This document shows positions 1 to 5,143 of a DNA stretch of 6,168 nt, piece after piece. Positions within the stretch are counted from its first letter, which is position 1. Every line of letters starts with the position of its first letter. Location: assembly GCA_003155465.1 (NCBI GenBank), contig PMCR01000543.1, positions 1,841-8,008 of the forward strand, written 5' to 3'. The translations under genes and the position numbers were made by a program. The notes beneath the pieces are model-generated. The model had not been told where the DNA came from, did not search any database, and saw only the letters and a program-made list of their open reading frames with translations. The DNA comes from Myxococcales bacterium. GTDB lineage: Bacteria; Myxococcota; Polyangia; Fen-1088.

Positions 1-192
1 TGCACCACCGAGCTCGACTACACCGACATTCAGGACAAGGATCGCGTCGACGTGGTGCTGACCAATCCGCCCTTCGGTGGCAAGGAACGCAAGGAGGTCC
101 AGCAGAATTTCTCCATCCGCACCGGCGAGACCGCGTTCATGTTCTTCACCATCTTCCAGAAGTACCTGTACCAGGAACAGGCCGCGGCCTGA
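1..192 (+). pseudogene. hsdM: Type I restriction-modification methyltransferase subunit (HsdM), 3' part, apparently truncated
   Basis: The frame is open from base 1 to a TGA at 190-192, giving 63 visible residues; the start lies outside the window. The segment DVVLTNPPFGGKERKE (residues 17-32) contains the NPPF motif IV of N6-adenine methyltransferases, in the form typical of HsdM subunits of type I systems. The following QQNFSIRTGETAFMFF matches the family's conserved stretch after that motif (NF, then TxETA, then a hydrophobic helix). In intact HsdM proteins this helix leads into a Gly-Gly-Arg turn, another strand and well over 100 further residues. Here the reading ends in YLYQEQAAA and a stop. 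Neither of the other two plus frames clearly restores the family sequence downstream. HsdM methylates DNA as part of an M2S complex; this product lacks part of the catalytic fold and the C-terminal region, so it is probably inactive. No hsdS or hsdR follows; a convergent gene ends 13 bases later. The family call is strong; the pseudogene status is inference. Confidence 0.8.
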
Positions 193-205
193 CCCGCGCG
201 GTGCT

Positions 206-934
206 CTAGAACCTTCCCGCGTCTCCTGGTGGGCACATGCAACATCCCCAACTGGTCACAGTGCAGGTCCCGTTTACACAGTCGGGATAGCCCGGCCCAC
301 AATCGCAGGCGTCGAATCCCTGGGTGCAACTGCCGCGGTACTGGGTTTCGAGGGTCGCCGCAGGCGAGGCGCGATAGGCCGTAGCGTTGGCGGCGCGGCC
401 GCAACCGCTAAGTGATCTGCCACACTCGCAGCCATGTGGGCCACCGACTACGATGCAATCGCTGGCGATAGTGCAAGCCGTGAGGCCCGGGTCCGCCAGG
501 TAGCCGGTCCACTTCGAGACCATGTCCGAGCAGGCGGTTCCACACTGTGGCGGCACCTGCGGCTCTCGCCAGAAGTACTCGTTGCCGAATGACGGCTGGC
601 ATTCGCAGCATGTGGCGCCGGCGCAGACCTCAGCGCACGCCGCGGGAACCGGGTAGACGGAGCAGTCGACCTTGGGACACGCCCGCTGGCATGTCCCGGA
701 AAGGTCCGGTCCACAAAGCTGGCAGTCCGACTGGGTCGCCCCTGGCAGACAGGAGCCAGTCGGTTCACCGCTATCGGTCGTCGGTGTTCCGCCGTTTCCG
801 CCGTTTCCGCCGTTTCCGCCGCCTCCGCCGTTTCCGCCGTTTCCGCCGCAACTCGCGGCCAACAGAACCCACGCGCACAAGACAAACACCGACCTGACAA
901 CCAATGCCGAGTTCCTGAGATGAAAGCGCCACAT
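206..934 (-). CDS. Predicted Cys-rich lipoprotein with Gly/Asn linker, unknown function
   Basis: 242 residues from the ATG at 934. A TTG 12 codons upstream is in frame, but the ATG places the charged n-region (MWRFHLRN) correctly before a hydrophobic core (residues 10-27) and the lipobox LAASC, with C29 as the predicted lipidated residue. No strong ribosome binding site is visible before either start. Residues 30-49 are an almost pure Gly/Asn linker encoded by a 9-bp tandem repeat. The mature part holds 26 further Cys, an even number, often in CC, CxC and CxxC pairs, suggesting a small disulfide-rich extracytoplasmic protein. The section from about C154 to C224 (TIASDC, CECG, a segment around NATAYR, then CDCG and DCVNGTC) resembles Cys-rich modules seen in many predicted myxobacterial lipoproteins. 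No catalytic motif is recognised. The gene is convergent with the hsdM remnant and divergent from the 1435 gene, with no operon partner in view. A surface or outer-membrane role is inference only. Confidence 0.75.
   Translation of the reverse strand: MWRFHLRNSALVVRSVFVLCAWVLLAASCGGNGGNGGGGGNGGNGGNGGTPTTDSGEPTGSCLPGATQSDCQLCGPDLSGTCQRACPKVDCSVYPVPAACAEVCAGATCCECQPSFGNEYFWREPQVPPQCGTACSDMVSKWTGYLADPGLTACTIASDCIVVGGPHGCECGRSLSGCGRAANATAYRASPAATLETQYRGSCTQGFDACDCGPGYPDCVNGTCTVTSWGCCMCPPGDAGRF
789..851. repeat. 9-bp tandem repeat encoding the Gly/Asn linker
   Basis: Seven consecutive 9-base units follow the pattern CCGCCGTTT. Copies start at 789, 798, 807, 816, 825, 834 and 843; the fourth ends in CCT and the last in CAA. 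Read on the minus strand each unit encodes a Gly-Gly-Asn-type triplet, so copy-number change keeps the frame and only alters the length of the spacer between the lipidated Cys and the folded part of the lipoprotein. Confidence 0.9.
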
Positions 935-1011
935 GACACCAGCATAGTCCCCATTCGCTGCTGTACGCAACCGACCGCCCGTCGCCCATTGGGGGAACTG
1001 TCGTAGGGGCT

Positions 1012-1041
1012 GGCGTGTCCTATCGCAGGGCCCAACACGCC
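1012..1041. repeat. Inverted repeat in the lipoprotein upstream region
   Basis: GGCGTGT at 1012-1018 is matched perfectly by ACACGCC at 1035-1041, with 16 bases between. It lies about 80-110 bases upstream of the minus-strand lipoprotein start, a position suited to an operator or a transcript leader hairpin. A 7-bp match in GC-rich DNA can arise by chance, so the function is uncertain. Confidence 0.35.
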
Positions 1042-1181
1042 TTGACTACCGACGGCTACGGCGCCAGTCGCGTGAGGAAAATCTCGCTGCCCTGCGAAGT
1101 CGCAACCATTGCGCCATTGTCTTGCCATTACCTAGCCATGGGCAACCAGCCGCGTCTTGCGCCCAAGATGTAGGCCAGAAC

Positions 1182-1340
1182 CTACCAGGGGTTGGCGGGG
1201 CACAGGCCGGACTGGCAAGTCAGGATCCCGCCGGCTGCACAGGTCTGTGGTGTCGAGCTGGACGCGCCGGTGGAACACATCGAGGTTCCCGAGCAAGGCA
1301 TGCCGACCGTGCCGCAGGTGGATGTCGCCATCGCCTGCCA
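1182..1340 (-). pseudogene. Possible remnant of the C-terminal end of a Cys-rich protein
   Basis: Read on the minus strand, this stretch ends at a TAG (1182-1184) and gives a roughly 50-residue Cys-rich tail: a CGTVGMPC pattern, then further Cys in CSTGASS, QTC, LTC and GLCPANPW. That is six Cys in about 40 residues, in the style of the lipoprotein at 206-934 but not an obvious copy of it. Upstream the frame stays open into the control region of the 1435 gene but shows no signal peptide, lipobox or convincing ribosome binding site. An ATG at 1331 would give a 49-residue Cys-rich peptide with no export signal. A decayed gene end is the most natural reading; chance is a real alternative. Confidence 0.25.
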
Positions 1341-1356
1341 GCCCAGCGCGTTCCAG

Positions 1357-1385
1357 TTGGCAGGCCGACGCGGAAAGAATCGAAT
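1357..1385 (+). promoter_or_regulatory. Putative sigma-70-type promoter for the YXWGXW gene
   Basis: TTGGCA at 1357-1362 matches the -35 consensus at five of six bases. After a 17-base spacer comes TCGAAT at 1380-1385, a four of six match to the -10 hexamer. Transcription would start near 1392, leaving a leader of about 43 bases that contains the strong ribosome binding site at 1423-1428. This is pattern matching only; myxobacterial promoters are often divergent. Confidence 0.35.
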
Positions 1386-1422
1386 TGAATTAGGTCCGTG
1401 CACGTCCATAGAGTACGCACCC

Positions 1423-1428
1423 AAGGAG
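1423..1428 (+). promoter_or_regulatory. Ribosome binding site fixing the start of the YXWGXW gene
   Basis: AAGGAG lies six bases before the ATG at 1435. The reading frame stays open about 81 codons further upstream, but only this ATG has a good ribosome binding site and a signal peptide directly behind it. Confidence 0.8.
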
Positions 1429-1434
1429 AACGTC

Positions 1435-2376
1435 ATGAGAACTTTGGTCACCGCCACTGCCGTCCTGTTCGGACTCGGAACCGCGCTGCCCGCGCGGGCA
1501 GCGTTCGACGATGAGCGTCACGAGCATGAGCAGGCCGAGCAGCGCCAGAAGGAAGAACGTGGACGCCAGGACCACGATCGCCTGGAGCGCGAACGCAAGG
1601 AGCGCGAGCGCCGTGAGCACGAACGCCTGGAGCACGATCGCATGGAGCGCGAACACCAGGAGCATGCACGCCAGGACCGCGAACGAATGGATCGCGAGCG
1701 TCTGGATCGCGAGCGCGGGCGTGAAGCCCGGGAACGCGGGCGCGAGGAACGGGATCGGGAAGCGGCTGAACGCGAGCGACAGATGCGCGATGAAGAAGCG
1801 CGGGAAAGGGAAGGGCGCGAACGACACCAGTTGGTCGAGCGCGTGGCAGACCTGGTGGTGCGGCTACGCATGCCACCCCCGCCACCCAGGACGGAGGTCC
1901 GAACCGTCGCCCCTTCGCCCCACCACATCTGGATCCGTGGCTACTGGGGGTGGCAGGATGGCCGCCACGTCTGGATCGGTGGCCATTGGGAGTCGCCCCC
2001 CGCACCAGGCCGAGTATGGGTCGACGCGCGTTGGGAGAACGAAAACGGCGAGTGGATTTTCCATCCAGGATACTGGGCGCCAGCCGTCGCGGCCCCGCCC
2101 CCGCCAGCCCCGGCGCCCGTCTGGGTCGAGCCGCCACCGGCAGCGGTCACCATTACGCTTGGGCCGCCGCCACCCCGACGCGTCGAAGTGGTGCCGCGGC
2201 AGCCCGGAAATGGGCACATCTGGATCGAGGGTGACTGGATATGGGACGGACACCAGTACGTGTGGTCGCCAGGCCGCTGGGAAGCCCCTCGATCCGGTCT
2301 GGTGTGGGTACCGCCGCACTGGCAGCGTTTCGGCGAACACATGCAGTGGCGACCCGGCCACTGGGTGCGACGCTAG
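1435..2376 (+). CDS. Exported YXWGXW-repeat protein with long charged helical region
   Basis: 313 residues. Residues 1-22 form a signal peptide ending in an AxA site (ARA, 20-22), so the product should be exported. Residues 25-138 are almost entirely Arg, Glu, Asp, His and Gln in short repeats such as MDRER and LDRER, predicted to form a long charged helix or coiled coil. A proline run (147-151) leads to a Trp-rich C-terminal part with two blocks of the WxxGxW/YXWGXW type: HIWIRGYWGW to HPGYW (164-214) and HIWIEGDWIW to RPGHW (261-310). They are separated by a Pro/Ala-rich linker (215-260). The WxxGxW repeat family is known from many exported proteobacterial proteins but has no firmly established function; envelope association is inference. 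The gene has its own ribosome binding site and promoter-like sequence, is divergent from the upstream lipoprotein and convergent with ilvE. The Arg/Glu-rich stretch creates long antisense open frames that are not genes. Confidence 0.85.
   Translation: MRTLVTATAVLFGLGTALPARAAFDDERHEHEQAEQRQKEERGRQDHDRLERERKERERREHERLEHDRMEREHQEHARQDRERMDRERLDRERGREARERGREERDREAAERERQMRDEEAREREGRERHQLVERVADLVVRLRMPPPPPRTEVRTVAPSPHHIWIRGYWGWQDGRHVWIGGHWESPPAPGRVWVDARWENENGEWIFHPGYWAPAVAAPPPPAPAPVWVEPPPAAVTITLGPPPPRRVEVVPRQPGNGHIWIEGDWIWDGHQYVWSPGRWEAPRSGLVWVPPHWQRFGEHMQWRPGHWVRR
1688..1715 (+). repeat. 13-base direct repeat inside the charged region
   Basis: TGGATCGCGAGCG occurs at 1688-1700 and again at 1703-1715, a 15-base period that encodes the adjacent MDRER and LDRER peptides. 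Less exact copies of GATCGC and GAGCGC run from about 1575 to 1760, suggesting the helical segment grew by local duplication. Confidence 0.7.
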
Positions 2377-2614
2377 TACCGCCTCTCGTAGATTCGTAGC
2401 GGGCCGCGGTTAGCGTGGGCGAGGGCGTGAGCGTGTTCGTGGGCGTTGCGCGGAGGGCGGATCGCAGGCGGCTCACGTTCCCGCGAGCCGCCTACGCAGA
2501 CCGCTACACGTTGGTCGCTACCGTTCACGCTGGCCGAGCTGCCCTGGGAATTTCCCGACAAGCCGCCGGGCGGATTCGGCTACCGGCCCCGGCCCGGAAC
2601 CGGCCGCGGCTGGT
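2377..2614. other. Convergent intergenic region between the YXWGXW gene and ilvE
   Basis: No supported gene lies in these 238 bases. The region holds a hexamer-periodic GC-rich stretch (2415-2444), a perfect 9-bp stem (2466-2493) and a weaker near-palindrome (2598-2615) overlapping the ilvE stop codon. One plus-strand open frame crosses it into ilvE but lacks a start context and family resemblance. Confidence 0.6.
2466..2493. terminator. Strong hairpin, possible bidirectional terminator
   Basis: AGGCGGCTC at 2466-2474 pairs perfectly with GAGCCGCCT at 2485-2493 around a 10-base loop. It lies between two converging genes, about 90 bases after the plus-strand stop and 120 bases after the minus-strand stop. 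Neither side has a T-run, so it is not a classic intrinsic terminator; it could still block read-through or protect the 3' ends. Confidence 0.4.
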
Positions 2615-3535
2615 TCACGCTACCGGGGTGCACCAGGGTCGGTACTTGGGCGAGCGGCCGCGCACGACGTCGAAGAAGAGCGAGCGCAGGCGTCCGGTCA
2701 CGCTGCCCATTTGGCCAGCTCCCACGGGACGGTGGTCGATGCGCGTGACCGCGGTGATCTGCGCGGCTGTCCCGGTCAGGAAGACTTCGTCAGCCAGAAA
2801 CAGCTCACCCCGTTCGACCGGACGCTCTTCGACCGTCAGACCCAGCTCCTCGCGCAGCAGCGTGATGAGCGACCGGCGGGTGATGCCTTCCAAGACGCTT
2901 TGATCCAGCGAAGGCGTGATCGCGATCCCGCGCCGGATAAGGAAGATGTTCTCGCCCGATCCCTCGCTGACGTGCCCGTCGCGGTTGAGCAGGATGGCCT
3001 CGTCGAAGCCGGCCAGCTCGGCGTCGCTCTTGGCCAAGGCGCTGTTGATGTAGCTGCCTGTGATCTTCCCACGCGGTGGAATCACGTTGTCATCGGGCCG
3101 GCGCCAGGAGGAAACCGTGCAGTGCGCGCCTTCGGCCTTGTCGATGTAGAGGCCGAAAGGCACGGCCACCGCGGCCAGCACCGGCTTGAGCCCGTGCAGC
3201 CGGACGCCGATCACCTCGTCTGAATAGAATGCCAGCGCGCGGAGGTAGCAATCCTGGCGCAGTCCCTCGGCGCGCAGCAGGTCGAGAAAAGCCGCCGCTG
3301 TCGCTTCTTCCGGCAGCGCCAGGTTCATACGCAGCAGGCGGGCCGACTCGTGCAGGCGCCGCACATGGTCGGCCAGGCGAAACACGAACAGCTTGCCCTC
3401 GTCCTGGTTGAAGTAGCCGCGAATGCCCGCGAAGACCCCGGTGCCGTAGTTGAGCGCATGGGTCAGAAGTCCCAGCTTAGCTTCGGCGTAGGGGAGGACG
3501 CGGTCGCGAAAGAAAGCCATCTGGGGAAGAGCCAT
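2615..3535 (-). CDS. ilvE: Branched-chain amino acid aminotransferase (fold-type IV, PLP)
   Basis: 306 residues, the usual length for this family. The enzyme interconverts Leu, Ile and Val with their 2-keto acids using glutamate/2-oxoglutarate, in the cytoplasm. Visible signatures are HALNYGTGVFAGIRGY near the N-terminus, DHVRRLHESARLL (56-68), the PLP lysine K157 in RGKITGSYINS with Y162, the EGSGENIF block (191-198), SVLEGITRRS (213-222) and LTGTAAQITAV (253-263). K157, Y162 and E191 keep the spacing of K159, Y164 and E193 of the E. coli enzyme. The C-terminal FFDVVRG is also typical. The ATG at 3535 has a perfect AAGGAGG ribosome binding site five bases upstream, so the start is secure. 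The gene is transcribed away from a MocR-type regulator across a 124-base spacer with repeated boxes, suggesting control by that regulator. D-amino acid transaminase or aminodeoxychorismate lyase share the fold, but the motifs favour IlvE. Confidence 0.93.
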   Translation of the reverse strand: MALPQMAFFRDRVLPYAEAKLGLLTHALNYGTGVFAGIRGYFNQDEGKLFVFRLADHVRRLHESARLLRMNLALPEEATAAAFLDLLRAEGLRQDCYLRALAFYSDEVIGVRLHGLKPVLAAVAVPFGLYIDKAEGAHCTVSSWRRPDDNVIPPRGKITGSYINSALAKSDAELAGFDEAILLNRDGHVSEGSGENIFLIRRGIAITPSLDQSVLEGITRRSLITLLREELGLTVEERPVERGELFLADEVFLTGTAAQITAVTRIDHRPVGAGQMGSVTGRLRSLFFDVVRGRSPKYRPWCTPVA

Positions 3536-3540
3536 AGGTG

Positions 3541-3547
3541 CCTCCTT
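3541..3547 (-). promoter_or_regulatory. Ribosome binding site of ilvE
   Basis: On the minus strand this reads AAGGAGG, five bases before the ATG at 3535. It is a full-strength Shine-Dalgarno sequence and settles the start. A CCAATTG box begins only five bases further upstream (3552), so a protein bound there would sit in the leader or over the start of transcription. Confidence 0.85.
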
Positions 3548-3551
3548 GGGG

Positions 3552-3571
3552 CCAATTGAGAGTCCAATTGA
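3552..3571 (-). promoter_or_regulatory. Tandem operator-like boxes next to ilvE
   Basis: Two identical CCAATTGA boxes start at 3552 and 3564, about one helical turn apart, so a regulator could contact both from nearly the same face of the DNA. Their position directly upstream of the ilvE ribosome binding site suggests repression, or activation from a very proximal site. Function is inferred from arrangement only. Confidence 0.5.
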
Positions 3572-3637
3572 ATATTGGTATCTGATATGCTTCGACTGTG
3601 CGACCGCAGAGCCACGTATTCAATAGCCACTTGCAGG

Positions 3638-3647
3638 CAATTGGACT
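3638..3647 (+). promoter_or_regulatory. Inverted operator-like box next to the mocR start
   Basis: CAATTGGACT is the exact reverse complement of 3561-3570 and ends 12 bases before the ATG at 3660. Binding here would cover the translation-initiation region or transcription start of the regulator, consistent with the autorepression known for several MocR proteins. Confidence 0.5.
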
Positions 3648-3659
3648 GTTTCGGGGCTG

Positions 3660-5132
3660 ATGGTGGCGCAGAACCTTTCCTTGCTCGAAACTCTGGCCGC
3701 CTGGTCCAAGGGGCCGGGGCCCCTCTACGCGCGCCTGCACGCCGCCCTCGACGCGGCCATCACCAGCGGCGAGCTTCTGCCCGGGGCGCCCCTGCCGCCC
3801 GAGCGGACGCTGGCCCGGGCTCTCAAGGTAAGTCGGACCACCGTGGTCGCGGCCTACCAGCAGCTGCGCCAAGCCGGTCGCATCGACAGCCGTCAGGGAA
3901 GTGGCACCTGGGTCCGCCGCTCGGCGCAGGACTTGCGGCCCAGTCCGCAAGAGCACGACGTGACATCGGCTTTCCGCCGCAACGTCGTGTTTCGCAGCAT
4001 GTTTGAACACGCCCACGACACCATCGGCCTGGTGGGTGCCTATCTGCCGCCTTTGCCCGGGGTGGAGGAAGCCGCGCGCTTTGTGGCCCGGCAGCCGTTG
4101 CACACGCTCGACGCCGAACCTGGCTATGCGCCTTTGGGCATGCCGGCGCTGCGCAAGGCGGTGGCGGACTCGCTATCGCGTGCCGATCTGCCTACCGTCG
4201 CCGAGCAAGTGTTGATCACCAGTGGTGCCCAGCAGGCCATCAGCCTGGTGGCGGGTTTGCTGGTGCCGCGCGGTGAGACCGTCGCCGTCGAAGATCCCAC
4301 CTATATCGGCGCGATCGACGTGTTTTTCGCAGCGGGCGCGCGGCTGGTTCCCTTGCCCTCGGGCCCCGATGGTCTCGACGTGGATCGGATGCGGCCCATG
4401 CTGGAAATGCGACCGCGCCTCATCTATCTTGTGCCCAGCTTTCACAACCCGACCGGCGCGCTCATGCCCGAGCGCAGCCGGCGCATGATCGCGCGCCTGG
4501 CCGCCGAATTTCAGGTTCCGGTCGTCGAGGACAACGCGCTTGCCGGGCTGGGACTGGGCCCGCCCCGGCCGCCGCCCATTGCCGCTTTCGCCAAGGACGC
4601 GCCCATCCTGACCATTGGTTCACCCAGCAAGCTCTTCTGGTCAGGGCTGCGCGTGGGTTGGATTCGTGGCCCCGAAACGCTCATCGCGCGGCTTGGACGC
4701 TGGAAGGCCCTGGCCGACCTGGGCAGCCCGATCTTCACCCAGGCGATGGCGGCCCACCTGCTGGGCGAAGAAGCTGCGGCCGAGAAGATGCGCCGGCGAG
4801 AAAGCAGCACGCGCCTCGACTTGCTTGCAGCGCTGCTCAAGCAGCACATGCCCGACTGGTCTTGGCGGCGGCCCGACGGCGGCCTGCTGCTGTGGGCGCG
4901 CATGCCGTCGGGCGACGCCAACGAGCTTGCCCCGATTGCCAGGCGCCATGGGGTGGCCATCGTGGCTGGCTCGGCCAATTCGCCCGAGCATCACTTCGCC
5001 GACCGGGTTCGTTTGCCCTTTGTCGCCGATGCCGCGACCATGAAGGAGGCCATGGCACGCCTGGGCCGCGCCTGGCAGGAGTACCGGCCACTGCCACGAC
5101 TGGGCAGCGGCCGGTTTGATGTCATCGTTTGA
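3660..5132 (+). CDS. MocR-family (GntR/aminotransferase-like) PLP-dependent transcriptional regulator
   Basis: 490 residues, typical for MocR proteins. Residues 20-87 form a GntR winged helix-turn-helix: PLYARLHAALDAAI, the LPPERTLARAL stretch, the recognition-helix region VSRTTVVAAYQQL and the wing RQGSGTWV. A linker (88-125) joins a fold-type-I aminotransferase-like domain: GYAPLGMPALRKAVA (155-169), ITSGAQQAI (186-194), PSFHNPTG (259-266, with N263), D291 in VVEDNALAGL, the Schiff-base lysine K324 in GSPSKLFWSGLRVGW, and R451 in RVRLPF near the C-terminus. The PLP-binding residues are therefore retained. Where many relatives have an aromatic residue just after the pyridine-binding Asp (ED-D-Y type), this protein has NAL; such variants may be common in some MocR groups. 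It is expected to bind PLP or a PLP-amino acid adduct and to control genes rather than act as an enzyme. It is divergent from ilvE, whose promoter it probably regulates. The ribosome binding site is weak; a GTG directly after the ATG is an alternative start. Confidence 0.9.
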   Translation: MVAQNLSLLETLAAWSKGPGPLYARLHAALDAAITSGELLPGAPLPPERTLARALKVSRTTVVAAYQQLRQAGRIDSRQGSGTWVRRSAQDLRPSPQEHDVTSAFRRNVVFRSMFEHAHDTIGLVGAYLPPLPGVEEAARFVARQPLHTLDAEPGYAPLGMPALRKAVADSLSRADLPTVAEQVLITSGAQQAISLVAGLLVPRGETVAVEDPTYIGAIDVFFAAGARLVPLPSGPDGLDVDRMRPMLEMRPRLIYLVPSFHNPTGALMPERSRRMIARLAAEFQVPVVEDNALAGLGLGPPRPPPIAAFAKDAPILTIGSPSKLFWSGLRVGWIRGPETLIARLGRWKALADLGSPIFTQAMAAHLLGEEAAAEKMRRRESSTRLDLLAALLKQHMPDWSWRRPDGGLLLWARMPSGDANELAPIARRHGVAIVAGSANSPEHHFADRVRLPFVADAATMKEAMARLGRAWQEYRPLPRLGSGRFDVIV

Positions 5133-5143
5133 CCTGGCCAGGG

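Larger units (their letters stand above)
935..1434. other. Divergent intergenic region, 500 bases
   Basis: This spacer separates the start of the minus-strand Cys-rich lipoprotein from the plus-strand YXWGXW gene. No intact, convincing gene is seen. It holds an inverted repeat at 1012-1041, a possible minus-strand Cys-rich gene remnant at 1182-1340 and a plausible plus-strand promoter at 1357-1385. I could not pick a believable promoter for the minus-strand gene. No tRNA or riboswitch-like structure was recognised. Confidence 0.6.
3548..3659. promoter_or_regulatory. Divergent ilvE/mocR control region with repeated CCAATTG boxes
   Basis: This spacer is AT-richer than its surroundings and must hold both promoters. 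CCAATTGA occurs as a direct repeat at 3552-3559 and 3564-3571, offset by 12 bases. AGTCCAATTG at 3561-3570 reappears perfectly inverted as CAATTGGACT at 3638-3647, just before the regulator's start codon. In addition ATTGAATA (3567-3574) reappears inverted as TATTCAAT (3617-3624). MocR-type proteins are known to bind repeated boxes near their own divergent promoter, so these are good operator candidates. I could not assign -35 and -10 hexamers with confidence on either strand. Confidence 0.65.

Noticed and set aside
181..210. Frameshift as the cause of the early hsdM stop
   Set aside because: Neither alternative frame clearly resumes the expected HsdM sequence, and the likeliest one hits a stop within about ten codons; a deletion or recombination is more likely.
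789..851. Tandem units considered as a CRISPR-like array
   Set aside because: Units are only 9 bases with no spacers, and they encode the Gly/Asn linker in frame.
448..1128. 226-codon minus-strand frame over the lipoprotein gene
   Set aside because: It overlaps the Cys-rich gene in another frame and lacks its signal peptide, lipobox and Cys pattern.
1448..2137. Long minus-strand open frame (229 codons) and other antisense frames across the YXWGXW gene
   Set aside because: They arise from the Arg/Glu-rich, GC-rich codon pattern of the real gene; the products are low-complexity Arg/Ala/Pro with no family resemblance or start signals.
1511..2413. 300-codon plus-strand frame overlapping the YXWGXW gene
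   Set aside because: Shifted frame of the same gene; no ribosome binding site, and the product is Ser/Arg/Ala-rich noise.
2598..2615. Near-palindrome AACCGGCC...GGCTGGTT at the ilvE end as a terminator
   Set aside because: It overlaps the ilvE stop codon, has a mismatch and almost no loop, and lacks a T-run.
2415..2903. Plus-strand frame running from the convergent spacer into ilvE
   Set aside because: Most of it is antisense to the secure ilvE gene; the product has no recognisable domain or start context.
3477..4103. 208-codon minus-strand frame across the ilvE start and the MocR gene
   Set aside because: It crosses the divergent control region and is antisense to the well-supported regulator; no family resemblance.
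5133..5142. Perfect palindrome CCTGGCCAGG filling the 11-base gap between two convergent stops
   Set aside because: It has no loop and cannot form a useful hairpin; short GC-rich palindromes are common by chance in such DNA.
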